A stretch of DNA of 64,000 bases from Janthinobacterium rivuli (GTDB lineage: Bacteria > Pseudomonadota > Gammaproteobacteria > Burkholderiales > Burkholderiaceae_D), in NCBI RefSeq assembly GCF_029690045.1, contig NZ_CP121464.1:1798001-1862000 (forward strand), given 5' to 3'. The notes below the pieces were generated by a model. The model saw only the letters and a list, made by a program, of their open reading frames with translations, had not been told where the DNA came from and made no database searches. Position numbers and translations under genes: made by a program. Positions 28,081 through 38,197 of this stretch are shown piece after piece (the first letter of the stretch is position 1; every line of letters starts with the position of its first letter).

Positions 28081-28557
28081 ATGCCACGCGATCACTCGCG
28101 CGAGCAGCCGCAATGGCTGCTGGCGCGCCACAGTGCCTTGACGGCGCGCCAGTTGCTGCGCGCCTACGGCTTGCTATGCCTGTTTTCCCTCGTCATTGCC
28201 GCCGCTTTTGCACTGCGCGGCCTCTGGTACATCCCCGTTTTTTCGTTCGCCGAATTGATCCTGGTGGCCGCCGCCCTGCTGCATTACCTGCGCCACGCGC
28301 GCGACTATGAGCACATCGCCTTGCGCGACGGCGAGCTGGTCATCGAACAGGTCAGCGCCGGGCAGTGCCGGCGCCACCACTTTGCGCCTTGGTGCACGCG
28401 CATTGCCGTGCCGCAAGGGCCGCGCCAATTGATACACATCAACGATATGCGTGATGCTACCCGGCATGTGGCGGTGGGCGTCTTTGCCACGCCGGAACGG
28501 CGCCGGCAAGTCGCGCAGGAACTGGGCGCGTTGCTGCCGCCTTATTTAGGCCCGTAA
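28081..28557 (+). CDS. DUF2244 membrane protein
   Basis: 158 aa. Two adjacent membrane helices (LLCLFSLVIAAAFALRGLW and VFSFAELILVAAALLHYLRHA), then a cytoplasmic domain (LRDGELVIEQ, FAPWCTRIAVP and a C-terminal LGALLPPYLG) in the order known for DUF2244, a family often near cytochrome oxidase genes, though not here. The ribosome site GGGAGG lies just before the ATG. Its last 16 nt overlap the convergent gene. Confidence 0.75.
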   Translation: MPRDHSREQPQWLLARHSALTARQLLRAYGLLCLFSLVIAAAFALRGLWYIPVFSFAELILVAAALLHYLRHARDYEHIALRDGELVIEQVSAGQCRRHHFAPWCTRIAVPQGPRQLIHINDMRDATRHVAVGVFATPERRRQVAQELGALLPPYLGP

Positions 28558-29027
28558 AACTGGAAAGTCTTGACCACCAGCAAGGTGGCGGGGAAGCCCG
28601 TGAGGGTCTTGAATTCCTTGATGCCGGTAATCTTGTAGGCGCCGGCCTGAAACGCTTCGCCTTCCTCCCAGCTGTGGTCCTGCATGGCAAACTGCAGCAG
28701 GCGCTGGTCGTTGTAGCGGTAGCTGAAGATGGTGTAGGCGCCGACGCGGCTGGTGACGACGAAACGTTCATCCTGCGCGTCGGCGATCAGCAGGATGCCC
28801 GGATAGCGCCCGATGCCCGCCTCCTCGTTCTGGATTCTCAGGATCACATCGGTAAAACTGCATTCGGCGTCGCGGATCTTGTCGCGCTTCGTGGCGATCT
28901 TCATCACCTCGTCGTAGCTCTTGTTGTGCACGATCGACCAGCGCGGCGAGTCGCAATAATTGGCTGCGCGGACGTTGGCCGCGCAGGACAGCAGCAGGCA
29001 GAGGGCGATGGCGTGGATGGCTTGCAT
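28542..29027 (-). CDS. hypothetical exported protein
   Basis: 161 aa. Signal peptide (AIHAIALCLLLSCAANVRA), then a mature domain with two early cysteines (NYCDSPRW and DAECSFTD), an alpha/beta pattern, and a C-terminus TLLVVKTFQFYGPK. The cysteine in the signal peptide (LLSCAA) resembles a lipobox, so a lipoprotein is possible. Family not recognised. It is convergent with, and overlaps by 16 nt, the DUF2244 gene. Confidence 0.65.
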   Translation of the reverse strand: MQAIHAIALCLLLSCAANVRAANYCDSPRWSIVHNKSYDEVMKIATKRDKIRDAECSFTDVILRIQNEEAGIGRYPGILLIADAQDERFVVTSRVGAYTIFSYRYNDQRLLQFAMQDHSWEEGEAFQAGAYKITGIKEFKTLTGFPATLLVVKTFQFYGPK

Positions 29028-29104
29028 GGAACCTTGTGGTAAATGTTGAAAGGCGGCGGCAGTCTACCTGCCCGCTGCCGCCGCCACAAGCGCAGGACGG
29101 GTGA

Positions 29105-30145
29105 TCAGGTGGCCCGCGACGGACCTTCCCACAGATTGATATGGCCTTCGCGCGCCTGCACGTCGATGGCGGCCAGCTCGTCGGCCGTGAACGACAGCTG
29201 CTGCAGCGCGGCCACGTTTTCGCGGATTTGCGCGCTGCTGCTCGCGCCGATCAGGGTCGAGGTGACGCGGGGATCGCGCAACACCCAGGCCAGCGCCATT
29301 TGCGCCAGGGTTTGCCCCCGCTGCGCGGCGATCTGGTTCAGTGCGCGCACGCGGGCCAGGTTTTCCGCGCTCAGGTGCTGTTGCGTCAGCGAACCGCCGC
29401 CGGGGCGGTTGACGCGCGCATCCTGCGGCACGCCATCGAGGTACTTGTCGCTGAGCAGTCCCTGCGCCAGCGCCGTGAACGTGATGCAGCCCATGCCTTC
29501 TTGCTGCAGGGTATCGAGCAAGCCATCCTCCTCGATCCAGCGGTTGAGCATGTTGTAGGCCGGCTGGTGGATCAGGCAAGGCACTTTCCATTCCTTCAGC
29601 AGGGCGGCCGCTTCGGCCGTCTTTTGCGGCGAATACGAGGACAGGCCCACGTACAGCGCCTTGCCTTGCTGCACGGCGGTGGCCAGCGCGCCCATGGTTT
29701 CTTCCAGCGGCGTGTCGGCGTCGTAACGGTGCGAGTAAAAGATGTCGACGTAATCGAGGCCCAGGCGCCGCAAGCTCTGGTCCAGGCTGGCCAGCACGTA
29801 TTTGCGCGACCCGCCGCCCTGGCCGTACGGGCCCGGCCACATGTTCCAGCCCGCCTTGGTGGAAATGATCAGTTCATCGCGGTAGGGCAGGAAATCGTCG
29901 CGCAGCAGCTTGCCGAAATTGCTTTCCGCACTGCCATACGGCGGGCCGTAGTTGTTCGCCAGGTCGAAATGCGTGATGCCCAGGTCAAACGCCGTGCGCA
30001 GCATGTCGCGCTGCGAGGCCAGGCTGTTGCTGTCGCCAAAGTTATGCCACAGTCCCAGGGACAAGAGCGGCAGTTTCAACCCGCTGCGCCCGCAAGTGCG
30101 GTATGGCATGCTGTCGTAGCGGTTCTCGGCGGCGTGGTAGGTCAT
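29105..30145 (-). CDS. mgrA: aldo/keto reductase, YghZ/L-glyceraldehyde-3-phosphate reductase type
   Basis: 346 aa, NADPH-dependent. The sequence follows E. coli YghZ closely: YRTCGRSGLKLPLLSLGLWH, THFDLANNYGPPYGSAE with the catalytic Asp and Tyr, LIISTKAGWNMWPGPYG, and DYVDIFYSHR. YghZ reduces L-glyceraldehyde 3-phosphate and detoxifies methylglyoxal. The start at 30145 has AGGAG 6 nt upstream; the longer open frame to 30190 lacks one. It is divergent from the CYTH-CHAD gene with about 120 bp between. Confidence 0.9.
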   Translation of the reverse strand: MTYHAAENRYDSMPYRTCGRSGLKLPLLSLGLWHNFGDSNSLASQRDMLRTAFDLGITHFDLANNYGPPYGSAESNFGKLLRDDFLPYRDELIISTKAGWNMWPGPYGQGGGSRKYVLASLDQSLRRLGLDYVDIFYSHRYDADTPLEETMGALATAVQQGKALYVGLSSYSPQKTAEAAALLKEWKVPCLIHQPAYNMLNRWIEEDGLLDTLQQEGMGCITFTALAQGLLSDKYLDGVPQDARVNRPGGGSLTQQHLSAENLARVRALNQIAAQRGQTLAQMALAWVLRDPRVTSTLIGASSSAQIRENVAALQQLSFTADELAAIDVQAREGHINLWEGPSRAT

Positions 30146-30266
30146 GGCATCTCCTGGTTGAATGAAGCGCTTATTTTCGCGCAAAATCAAGGTCCGTGTG
30201 CGTGCTCCTTGCGAGCGGCCGGACGCGCCTTACAATGGGCGTTCAGGAGTCTCGCAAGGAGCGGTC

Positions 30267-31856
30267 ATGGAAATCGAATTGAAATTGTTGCTGGCACCGC
30301 AAGATGTGCCCCGTTTGCGCGCGCACCCGCTGCTGGCGCAGTATGCACAAGGTGAGCCGCAGCTGCTGCGGATGCACGATATCTATGTCGACACGCCCGA
30401 TTTGCAGCTGTGCCGCCAGCAGGCGGGCTTGCGCGTGCGCCAGGTGGACGGGCGCTGGGTGCAAACGCTGAAGGCGGGTGGTACCGTCAGCGGCGGCTTG
30501 CACAGCCGCCATGAATGGGAAGGCGAGGTGCCCGGGCCGCAGCCGGACCTGGCCGCGCTCGATGCGGCCATCGGCCGCAAGCAGCCCATCCGCGCGCTGC
30601 TGCGCCAGGACGGCATCCGCGACGCTTTGCGGCCCGTGTTTACCACGCGCATGGAGCGCACCGTATGGCAGTTGCGCACGCCGCAGGGCGACGAGATCGA
30701 ATGCGTGCTGGACCAGGGTGTCATTGAAAGCGGCGCGGACGGGGCGGATAGCGTCGTCCGCACTGTGCCCGTCAGCGAGATCGAGCTGGAGTTGAAGCAG
30801 GGGCAGGCGGCCAGCCTGTTCGACGTGGCGCTGGCCTTGTTGCAGGACGTGCCGCTGCAGCTGGGCCACATGAGCAAGGCGGAGCGCGGCTACCGGCTGG
30901 CCGCATCGCATCCCTTGCAAGCGGTCAAGGCGCAGCCTTTGGCGCTCGACGCGGCCATGTCCGTGGAGCAGGTATTCCTGGCCATCGCCGGCAATTGCCT
31001 GGAGCAAGTCAGCGGCAACCAGGATGGCGTGGCGGGCGGCGAGGACGTGGAAAGCGTGCACCAGATGCGCGTGGGCCTGCGCCGCTTGCGTTCGGCGCTG
31101 GGTATGTTCAAGTCCCTGCTGGCCTTGCCTGACGCCTTGAAGGGCGAACTCGAGTGGCTGGGCGGCGCGCTGGGCGAGGCGCGCGACTGGGATGTGTTGG
31201 CAGGCAATACCCTGGCGCAACTCGACGGCGAGGCGCAGGCGGATGCGGCGGCGCTGGCCGAGGCGGCGCACGCGCAGGCGCGCCTCAAGCACGAGCAAGC
31301 GGCCCAGGCCGTCACCTCGGCGCGCTACACGGCCTGCATGCTGGGCTTGCAACGCTGGCTGCAGGCGCGCGCCTGGCGCGACAATTGCTCCGTGCGCCAG
31401 TTGCGGCGCCTGGACGCGCGCGTTTCGCCGTTTGCCCGCGCTACGCTGCGCAAGGACCAGCGGCGCCTGATGAAGCGCGGCAAGGGCTTGCTGCATGCCA
31501 CGCCGCCGCAGCGCCACCGGGTGCGCATCGCGGCCAAGAAGACGCGCTACGCGACGGAATTTTTTGCCTCGCTGTTTGCGGGCCGGGCCGTGAAACCGTA
31601 TGTGGGACGCTTGTCGGCCCTGCAGGATGAACTGGGCTGGCTCAACGATGTGCAGGTGGCCGACCGCTTGCTGCAGCAATTGCCCGAAGTTCAGGCTGAC
31701 CAGGCTGGCCAGCTTGATCAGTCGACCCAGGACGGGCTGCGGCTGCACGCGGCCTTCGTGCGCGGTTATCTGGCGGCACGCGCGCAGGCGCAGGGCAGCG
31801 ATGGCCGCATGCACAAGGCGTGGCGGCGTTTCAAGGCGGCACGTTTGCCGGCCTGA
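30267..31856 (+). CDS. CYTH and CHAD domain protein (inorganic triphosphatase-like)
   Basis: 529 aa. The N-terminal ~200 residues form a CYTH domain: EIELKL at the start (the ExExK signature), DIYVDTPDLQL and VSEIELELKQG. The C-terminal ~300 residues are a CHAD domain with conserved histidine/arginine helices (VHQMRVGLRRLRSALGMF, HRVRIAAKKTRYATEFF). CYTH proteins hydrolyse triphosphates; CHAD domains bind polyphosphate. Together they suggest a role in tri- or polyphosphate metabolism. AAGGAG lies 5 nt before the ATG at 30267. Confidence 0.9.
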   Translation: MEIELKLLLAPQDVPRLRAHPLLAQYAQGEPQLLRMHDIYVDTPDLQLCRQQAGLRVRQVDGRWVQTLKAGGTVSGGLHSRHEWEGEVPGPQPDLAALDAAIGRKQPIRALLRQDGIRDALRPVFTTRMERTVWQLRTPQGDEIECVLDQGVIESGADGADSVVRTVPVSEIELELKQGQAASLFDVALALLQDVPLQLGHMSKAERGYRLAASHPLQAVKAQPLALDAAMSVEQVFLAIAGNCLEQVSGNQDGVAGGEDVESVHQMRVGLRRLRSALGMFKSLLALPDALKGELEWLGGALGEARDWDVLAGNTLAQLDGEAQADAAALAEAAHAQARLKHEQAAQAVTSARYTACMLGLQRWLQARAWRDNCSVRQLRRLDARVSPFARATLRKDQRRLMKRGKGLLHATPPQRHRVRIAAKKTRYATEFFASLFAGRAVKPYVGRLSALQDELGWLNDVQVADRLLQQLPEVQADQAGQLDQSTQDGLRLHAAFVRGYLAARAQAQGSDGRMHKAWRRFKAARLPA

Positions 31857-31862
31857 ACCTGG

Positions 31863-32738
31863 CTAAGCCAGCGGACGTTGCAACTGGCGCTCGAGGATGG
31901 CCAGCGGCGACTTCTGCGGGGCGGCCATGGCGTGCACGGGCAGCAGCCAGGTTTGCTCGAGCGCATGCTGTCCCCGCAGGGCCGCGTGCGATACGGCGTC
32001 GCTGAAGACGATCCACGTCTGGCCCGGCGCGAACGCATGGGTGTGCTGTTCCACCTGCGCCTGGTAACCGAGGTCGGCCTTCATGGCGTCGTGCAGTTGC
32101 AGCATGTAGTGATCGTAGGCCGTGCGCCGCGACTTGGTGATGCGCAGCCATTGCAGCAGGGCTGCCAGCACCGGTTGCGGACGCTTCGCGACGGGCAAGA
32201 AATGTTGCGCCACCTGCTCGAATGGCGCGCCCAGTTTCCACACGCGGGGCATGTCGCGCGGATGAATGTTGGTGAAGACGCGCAGGATGCGCCGGCCCTG
32301 CGTGGGCGAGGAGGGAAAACTGTCGACGTGCAGGCGCGTATCGTCCTTGCGCCAGGAACTCACGCGACCGGCGATTTCCACGGGACGAAAGCTGCCCTTG
32401 CCTTGCTGCAGATGGGGAACATAGCCAGGCAGCAAGCCGCCCAGCAGGCGCTGCGTGTGCCGCGCATAGCGCTGCATCAGCGCGGCCAGCAGGACCGCAT
32501 CGCAGGCGTCGCCGTGGCCGCGCACGCCGCGCGCTGCTTCCCAGCTGATGTTCTTGGCGCTGCCGGCGCTACCCGCCGCGCCGTTCAGCAGGGCATGCTC
32601 TTCCTGTCGTAGCGAGAAGCCCAGGCGGGGCAGCAGCAGCACTTGCCCGTCTTCGAGTGCCTGCAGCGCCGCCGCCTGCTGCGCGGCGCTGCCGCTGGCG
32701 TCCCACTGGTCCAGGGAGATATCGATGAGTTTGCTCAT
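31863..32738 (-). CDS. kdoO: Kdo hydroxylase (Fe(II)/2-oxoglutarate dioxygenase)
   Basis: 291 aa. Looks like the KdoO family, which hydroxylates the outer Kdo sugar of lipopolysaccharide at C3 in Burkholderia and Yersinia. Motif RLHVDSFPSSPTQGRRILR contains the His-x-Asp iron ligands; a distal His occurs in SDAVSHAALRG, and the following Arg/His region would bind 2-oxoglutarate. No signal peptide, so it acts on the cytoplasmic face. Fits with kdsB and lpxK elsewhere in the window, but it is not in an operon with them. It is convergent with the CHAD gene, 6 nt apart. Confidence 0.8.
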   Translation of the reverse strand: MSKLIDISLDQWDASGSAAQQAAALQALEDGQVLLLPRLGFSLRQEEHALLNGAAGSAGSAKNISWEAARGVRGHGDACDAVLLAALMQRYARHTQRLLGGLLPGYVPHLQQGKGSFRPVEIAGRVSSWRKDDTRLHVDSFPSSPTQGRRILRVFTNIHPRDMPRVWKLGAPFEQVAQHFLPVAKRPQPVLAALLQWLRITKSRRTAYDHYMLQLHDAMKADLGYQAQVEQHTHAFAPGQTWIVFSDAVSHAALRGQHALEQTWLLPVHAMAAPQKSPLAILERQLQRPLA

Positions 32739-32817
32739 GGCACAAACGGGAAAGACATCGGAGCGGTCAGTATGGGCGCTTGCCGCCCGCTCCCGTTTGC
32801 GCTGGCGCAGGTTCAGC

Positions 32818-33189
32818 TCACAGTTTGCTGTTCTGGCAGCCGGCGCTTACGCATTCGCGCACGCGGTCCTGCAGGAATTGCGCGCGTTCGATGGTGGTCT
32901 GGGTGGCGCAATCGAGGTTCACATAAAAGCCCGACGATTCGCGTTTGGAGCAATTCTGGTTGCGGTTGCTTATCCACGCCAGCTGGCCCGATTTCAGCTT
33001 TTGCTTGCCGCCGGCATCGAGCTGGGCGGCGAGTTTTTTGTAGTTGGCGTTAAGTTCCTTGTCCGCTTCCTGATACACCTTGTTGAGGCAATACAGACCG
33101 TCGAAGTCGTTGCGCGGCGTGTCGCAGGCCGAGTTGGCGAAGGCGGAACCGGAGGCAAACACGAGCAGGGCAAGCAGGCATTTTTTCAT
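32818..33189 (-). CDS. LprI/DUF1311-like exported protein
   Basis: 123 aa. Signal peptide KCLLALLVFASGSAFA; the mature protein has about six cysteines and the DUF1311 (lysozyme-inhibitor LprI N-terminal) pattern: an early cysteine (NSACDTP), LNANYKKLAAQL, LKSGQLAWISNRNQNCSK and a final REFV-like VRECVSAGC. Members with this domain inhibit lysozyme in mycobacteria; here that activity is only inferred. Monocistronic, upstream of kdoO on the same strand. Confidence 0.75.
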   Translation of the reverse strand: MKKCLLALLVFASGSAFANSACDTPRNDFDGLYCLNKVYQEADKELNANYKKLAAQLDAGGKQKLKSGQLAWISNRNQNCSKRESSGFYVNLDCATQTTIERAQFLQDRVRECVSAGCQNSKL

Positions 33190-33272
33190 GATGTACTTTC
33201 AGACAGAGTGGTGGCGGGATCGGCGCAAGGCAGCGCTCTTGCGCATCCTACAACACTTCCCTGCCAGCGACG

Positions 33273-36245
33273 TCAATAGGCCAGGCGGCCCGGCACGCTC
33301 ACTTCGATCTGCGTGCCGGCGCCGGGCCGGCTGTCGATGCGCAGGCTGGCCCCGATGCCGGCGGCGCGCTCGCGCATGCCGACCAGGCCCCAGTGGCCGG
33401 GCCGCTGGCCTGCCTGCGCCACGGCGTCGTCGAGGCCGCAGCCGTCGTCGCGCACGCGCAAGGTGAAGGCCTGTTCCGCATAGTCGAGTTCCAGCACGAT
33501 GTTGGCCGCCTCGGCATAGCGCGAGGCGTTGAACAGCGCTTCGCGCGCGATCGCATAGATTTCGTCATGCACGCGCGGTTGCAGGCGCCGGCAGGTGCCG
33601 CTGACATGCACGGTGAACGCGTGCGCGCGGTGCTCGGCCAGGCCCTTGCCGAATTGCTGCAGCGCCAGGCGCAGTTCATCCGGTTCGGCCGAGGCGCGCA
33701 AGTCCATGATCTGGTCGCGGCCTTCGATCAGCAACTGGTCGGCCAGGTTGAGCGTGCCGTCGAGACGCGCCCGTTCGCGCGTGCCCTTGGGCAGCATGTC
33801 CGCATGCGCATGGAACGACAGGATCAAGCCTTGCACGCTTTGCAGCAGGGTGTCGTGCAGCGAGCGGGCGATGCGCGAGCGTTCGGCCAGGCGCTCCTGC
33901 AAGCGTTCCTGCAGCCGTTCCTGCATATTGCGCGTCAGGCGGCGGATGCGCAGCACATAGCCGCCATACAGCAGCAGCGCGGCGCCCAGTGCCAGCAGCA
34001 CGATGAACCACGGCGTTTGCACGAAGGCGGGCGCGATGACGATGTCTAGCCCAGTCCCCTGCGTGTTCCACACGCCGTCTTCGTTGGCGGCCGTGACCTC
34101 GAAGCGGTAACTGCCGGGCGCAAGGTTGGTGTAGTAGGCTTCGCGGCGTCCCACGGCTTCCTGCCAGCCGGCGTCCACGCCCGCCAGCCGGTAGCGCAGG
34201 CGCACGCGTTCCGGCATCGACAGGCTCAGGGCCGTGAAGCCGATCTGCAGGGATTTGCTGCCCTGCGGCAGGTGCAGCGGCTTGGCATCGTCCAGCGCGT
34301 AACGCGCGCCATCGGCCAGCAGGCTGTGGATCTGCACGGGCGGCGCCAGGGCGTTGCGGCGGATGTGCAGCGGGTCGAGCATGCCGATGGTGGCCGAGGT
34401 GGAGAACCACAGCTTGCCATCGGGCGCATGGATCAGCGACGGCACGGGGCGCAGCTGCGAGGCATGGCCCTGCAAGCCGTCGAGCGCGTCGAAGCGTTCC
34501 GAGGTAACAGCGGTACCGTCGCGCATCCATGCGGCCAGGCTGGCGGCGCCGATATGGGCAATGCCTTCCGCGCCATGCAGCCACAGGTCGCCGTCCGGCA
34601 GCCGAACGATGCCCGACACGCCGCGAAACGCCGCGCCGCGCGCGCCGCGCAAGGTGTGGAAGCGGCCGGCGCGGTACAGCGCCACGCCGTTTTCGCCGCC
34701 GGCCCACATCGCCTCGCCATCGCGGTACAGCTGCAACACGGTGCCCACCTGCAGACCCTCGGGCGCGCCGAGCCGTTTGACGGCGCCCGCGCGCTGGCCA
34801 TCGGCCACCAGGCTGACCGTATTGTCGGCATGGCCCAGCCAGACGGTGCCGGCGCCATCGATTGCCATGGCCGTCGTCAGCACTGCGGGCAGGCCGGACA
34901 GGCCGCCGTTGGCGATCCATTTTCCTTCGTTCAGGCGAAACAGGCCGCCGCCGGAAAACGAGGCCCACAGTGCGCCCGAGCGATCCTGCTGCAGCGCCTG
35001 CGGATCGAGTCCCTGCACGGGCGTCATCACGCGCGTCATGACGCCGTTGCGCGCGCGATGGTGCAGTTCCTGCTCGTTGCCCAGCCATAGCGTGCCGTCG
35101 GGCGCCCAGTGGCTGGCCGCCAGCGCCCCCTTCAAGATCACTTTTTTCATCCCGTCGGCCGTAAAGCTGCGCACGTCGCTCACGTAATCGCCGATCCACA
35201 CGTCGCCATCGGGCCCCGGCAGCATGCCGGGATGGTCGAAGGGCACGGCAACGCTCAGGGTTGTCAGGCGGTTCGGCCGCAGCCGGTCCAGGCCCGTCGA
35301 GGTGCCGAACCACAGATTGCCTTCGCGGTCCTGGAACGAGGTTTGTGGTAGCGGGCCGCTGATGCCGTTCTGGCGCGTCAGGCGCTGGGACGGCAGGCTG
35401 GGGCCGGAAGGGTCGAACTTGCGTTCGATGCCATCGGGCTGCATCAGCCACATGGTGCCGGCGTGGTCGAAGCGGATGCTGTTGCCCCTGGCATCGGGCC
35501 GGATGGGTGCATCGCCGCGCGGCGCGCTGGTGCGCACGCGATAGTAATTGCTTTGCGCGTCGACGGCCCAGATGGCGCCATCGGGCGCTTCATCCATGCC
35601 GGTGAGGATGGTGCGCGGCCAGGCGTGGGAAAAGTGCGTCTCGCCCGGCCTGCGGAAATAAGCGCCGTGCATGGTGCCCATCCACTGCGTGCCATCGCGG
35701 GCGAACAGGATCTGGTAGACGCGCTTGTCGGGCAGGCCGACGTTGGCCGCCTGCGCAACGAAGCGGTCCGCGCCGGGCGCCAGGCGCGCCGCGCCATCGC
35801 GCGTGCCGACCCAGATGGCGCCGTCGGGCGCTGCCTCGATATGGAACACGGCGCCCGGCGGCAAGCCGTCCGCCTCGCGGTAGGTGCGCGCGCCATCCTT
35901 GCGAAAGACGCTGACGCCGCCGAGGCGGTAGCCGACCCAGACGGCGCCATCGGCCGGCGTGGCCAGGCCCAGCACATTGCTCGACGGCAGGCGGTGGCCG
36001 TACACGCTGTCGACCCTGTCGAAGCGCACGCCGTCATAGCGGTACAAACCGGTGGCCGTGGCGATCCACAGCCAGCCATCCTTGCCCTGGGCGAATTTCA
36101 GCACATCGACGGGCGCGCCTTGCAAGGCGCCCCAGGCGTTGTGGGTGTAGTCGGACAGCAGGGGCGATGGGGCGGCCGCGCACGCGTGCAGGTGGCACGC
36201 CAGCAGGGGCAAGATCAACAGGCGGCGCAGCAGGCGAGCGGACAT
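33273..36245 (-). CDS. two-component sensor kinase with beta-propeller sensor (Reg_prop, Y_Y_Y, HisKA_3)
   Basis: 990 aa. Signal peptide (LLRRLLILPLLACHLHACAAA), then about 14 propeller blades of the type DGWLWIATATGLYRYDG up to about residue 660, a Y_Y_Y domain, one membrane helix (WFIVLLALGAALLLYGGYVL) and a cytoplasmic kinase core. The phospho-acceptor is in RSLHDTLLQSVQ (HisKA_3); the ATP site includes NASRYAE, DDGCGLDD and GLVGMRERA. The start at 36245 is set by the signal peptide. No cognate response regulator gene is adjacent. Periplasmic propellers of this type sense carbohydrates in other bacteria. Confidence 0.88.
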   Translation of the reverse strand: MSARLLRRLLILPLLACHLHACAAAPSPLLSDYTHNAWGALQGAPVDVLKFAQGKDGWLWIATATGLYRYDGVRFDRVDSVYGHRLPSSNVLGLATPADGAVWVGYRLGGVSVFRKDGARTYREADGLPPGAVFHIEAAPDGAIWVGTRDGAARLAPGADRFVAQAANVGLPDKRVYQILFARDGTQWMGTMHGAYFRRPGETHFSHAWPRTILTGMDEAPDGAIWAVDAQSNYYRVRTSAPRGDAPIRPDARGNSIRFDHAGTMWLMQPDGIERKFDPSGPSLPSQRLTRQNGISGPLPQTSFQDREGNLWFGTSTGLDRLRPNRLTTLSVAVPFDHPGMLPGPDGDVWIGDYVSDVRSFTADGMKKVILKGALAASHWAPDGTLWLGNEQELHHRARNGVMTRVMTPVQGLDPQALQQDRSGALWASFSGGGLFRLNEGKWIANGGLSGLPAVLTTAMAIDGAGTVWLGHADNTVSLVADGQRAGAVKRLGAPEGLQVGTVLQLYRDGEAMWAGGENGVALYRAGRFHTLRGARGAAFRGVSGIVRLPDGDLWLHGAEGIAHIGAASLAAWMRDGTAVTSERFDALDGLQGHASQLRPVPSLIHAPDGKLWFSTSATIGMLDPLHIRRNALAPPVQIHSLLADGARYALDDAKPLHLPQGSKSLQIGFTALSLSMPERVRLRYRLAGVDAGWQEAVGRREAYYTNLAPGSYRFEVTAANEDGVWNTQGTGLDIVIAPAFVQTPWFIVLLALGAALLLYGGYVLRIRRLTRNMQERLQERLQERLAERSRIARSLHDTLLQSVQGLILSFHAHADMLPKGTRERARLDGTLNLADQLLIEGRDQIMDLRASAEPDELRLALQQFGKGLAEHRAHAFTVHVSGTCRRLQPRVHDEIYAIAREALFNASRYAEAANIVLELDYAEQAFTLRVRDDGCGLDDAVAQAGQRPGHWGLVGMRERAAGIGASLRIDSRPGAGTQIEVSVPGRLAY

Positions 36246-36311
36246 CGGGGCAGGGGAGATAGCGGTGGCGGGGCAGTGATTGTAGCGCAGCGCCGCGCCT
36301 TTCAGCAGGCG

Positions 36312-36342
36312 AAAAAAAACCTGCGCGGGGTGGCGCAGGCTT
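36312..36342 (-). terminator. intrinsic terminator of sodB
   Basis: On the minus strand GCCTGCGC, a 6-nt loop and GCGCAGGT are followed by eight T residues. It lies about 30 nt after the sodB stop. Confidence 0.9.
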
Positions 36343-36373
36343 CTTTTCGCCCTACGTTGACAGGAACTGGCGC

Positions 36374-36952
36374 TTACGCGAAGTTCTTGGCAACGAAGTC
36401 CCAGTTGACCAGGCCCCAGAACGTTTCCACGTACTTGGCGCGCAGGTTGCGGTAGTCGATGTAGTAGGCGTGTTCCCAGACGTCGCAGGTCAGCAGCGGC
36501 TTGTCGCCGGTGGTCAGCGGGCAGCCGGCGTTCGAGGTGTTGACGATGTCGACGGAGCCGTCGGCTTTTTGCACCAGCCAGGTCCAGCCCGAACCGAAGT
36601 TGCCCACGCACGACTTGGTGAATTCTTCCTTGAACTTGTCGAACGACGACCATTTCGCGTTGATCGCGTCAGCCACGGCACCGGTAGGCGCGCCGCCGCC
36701 GGCCGGCTTCATGCCGTTCCAGTAGAAGGTGTGGTTCCATACTTGCGCCGCATTGTTGAAGATGCCGCCCGACGATTTCTTGATGATTTCTTCCAGCGAC
36801 AGGTTCTCGAACTCGGTACCCTTGATCAGGTTGTTCAAGTTGGTGACATACGCCTGGTGATGCTTGGCATAGTGGTATTCCAGGGTTTCTTTCGAAATAT
36901 GCGGCGCCAGAGCGTCCATTTCATACGGCAGTGGTGGCAGAGTATGTTCCAT
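36374..36952 (-). CDS. sodB: iron superoxide dismutase
   Basis: 192 aa, the usual SodB length. Metal ligands are visible: His27 (EYHYAKHH), His74 (VWNHTFYW), Asp157 and His161 ([12 protein letters not shown]). The [15 protein letters not shown] stretch and absence of a signal peptide agree with cytoplasmic Fe-SOD. The ATG at 36952 is the family start; the longer open frame is not. In betaproteobacteria sodB is often next to xseA; here the LacI/sugar locus lies between them. Confidence 0.94.
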   Translation of the reverse strand: MEHTLPPLPYEMDALAPHISKETLEYHYAKHHQAYVTNLNNLIKGTEFENLSLEEIIKKSSGGIFNNAAQVWNHTFYWNGMKPAGGGAPTGAVADAINAKWSSFDKFKEEFTKSCVGNFGSGWTWLVQKADGSVDIVNTSNAGCPLTTGDKPLLTCDVWEHAYYIDYRNLRAKYVETFWGLVNWDFVAKNFA

Positions 36953-37137
36953 GTGATGTCCCTTTATGGTGAGTGTTCGGAGTCTTCCAGCCTGTGGCCG
37001 GAGGGTTGAGCCTTGCGTGCTTGAACCAAGCATTCTTGCTGAACGAGCCACTATTGTAAAGCGGATGCGCCATTGCTGCAGATTCCCGCACGCGTTGCGG
37101 ATGCCGTTGGCGTAGTGATTCTCGTTCAGCGCCAGGC

Positions 37138-38157
37138 CTAGCGAATACGCCGCGTGGTTTCCCGCACGATCAGCTCCAGGGGCGGTATTGCCGCCTGCAC
37201 GGCTTCGCCATTGATCAGCCCCAGCAGCGCTTGCGTGGCGATGCGGCCGATGTCGTACAGGGGCTGGTGGATGGTCGTCAGCGGCGGCGTCGTGTAGGAC
37301 GAGCCGGGCAAGTCATCGAAACCGACGAGCGAGATATCGTCGGGCACGCGGATGCCCTTGCGGTACAGGCACAGGCGCACGCCGTAGGCGGACAGGTCAT
37401 TGGCGGCGAAGACGGCGCTGAATTGCTGCTGCGTATCGAACAAATGGTTCATGGCCAGCATCCCGCTTGCCTCGTGGAAATCGCCTTCCACCATCAGCTT
37501 CGGGTCGATGGCGATGTCCGCTTCGCGCAGCGCGCGCTGGTAGCCCGTCAGGCGCTCGGCCGCATCCGTGTTGTTGGCGGGGCCGGCCACGAAGGCGATG
37601 CGGCGGTGGCCCAGTTCCACCAGGTGGCGCACGGCCAGGTAGGCGCCGTATTCGTTGTCGAGCTTGAAGCCGATGGCGCTTTTCGTGGCCAGCAGGCGGC
37701 CCGTCGAGACGATGGGCCGCTGTTGCGAGAAATCGAGCACGCTCTCGTCCGAAATGCGCCCCGACAGCAGGATGATGCCGTCGACCTTTCTCGCCAGCAG
37801 CAAACGGATGCGGTCGGCCTCTTCCTGCGCATTCCAGTGCCCGCTGACGATGACGGAGGCATAGCCCGTGTCCTTCAATCCATCGTCCACGCCGCGCAGG
37901 CTTTCGTCGAAGAAGGGGCTGGAAATATCCTGCACCACGATGCCGATGGTCATCGAGCGGCCCTTTTTCAGACCCTGCGCCATCTGGTTCGGCGCGAATT
38001 TCATGTGCGCAATGGCCGCCAGCACGGCGTCGCGCTTGTCATCGGACACTTTGGCCGTGCCATTGAGGATGCGCGAGACGGTGCTGGGCGACACGCCGGC
38101 CTGGCGGGCCACGTCGAGCAGGGTGGAAGGGGGAGCAGCGTGGGCGCTATCGTTCAA
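37138..38157 (-). CDS. LacI family transcriptional repressor of the beta-glucoside locus
   Basis: 339 aa. HTH at residues 13-35 ([19 protein letters not shown]) with hinge helix [17 protein letters not shown], then a periplasmic-binding-like effector domain ([41 protein letters not shown]). It is divergent from the sugar-uptake operon. One operator (38198-38211) lies 41 bp before its own start and two more cover the operon promoter, so it should repress both. Inducer probably the imported beta-glucoside or a product. Confidence 0.9.
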   Translation of the reverse strand: MNDSAHAAPPSTLLDVARQAGVSPSTVSRILNGTAKVSDDKRDAVLAAIAHMKFAPNQMAQGLKKGRSMTIGIVVQDISSPFFDESLRGVDDGLKDTGYASVIVSGHWNAQEEADRIRLLLARKVDGIILLSGRISDESVLDFSQQRPIVSTGRLLATKSAIGFKLDNEYGAYLAVRHLVELGHRRIAFVAGPANNTDAAERLTGYQRALREADIAIDPKLMVEGDFHEASGMLAMNHLFDTQQQFSAVFAANDLSAYGVRLCLYRKGIRVPDDISLVGFDDLPGSSYTTPPLTTIHQPLYDIGRIATQALLGLINGEAVQAAIPPLELIVRETTRRIR

Positions 38158-38197
38158 GGTGATTCCTGGGTATCAAAATGGCTGGTTGTCAGTGCTC

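Noticed and set aside
33273..36653. 1126-codon version of the propeller kinase
   Set aside because: The extra N-terminus overlaps the sodB gene; the signal peptide starts at 36245.
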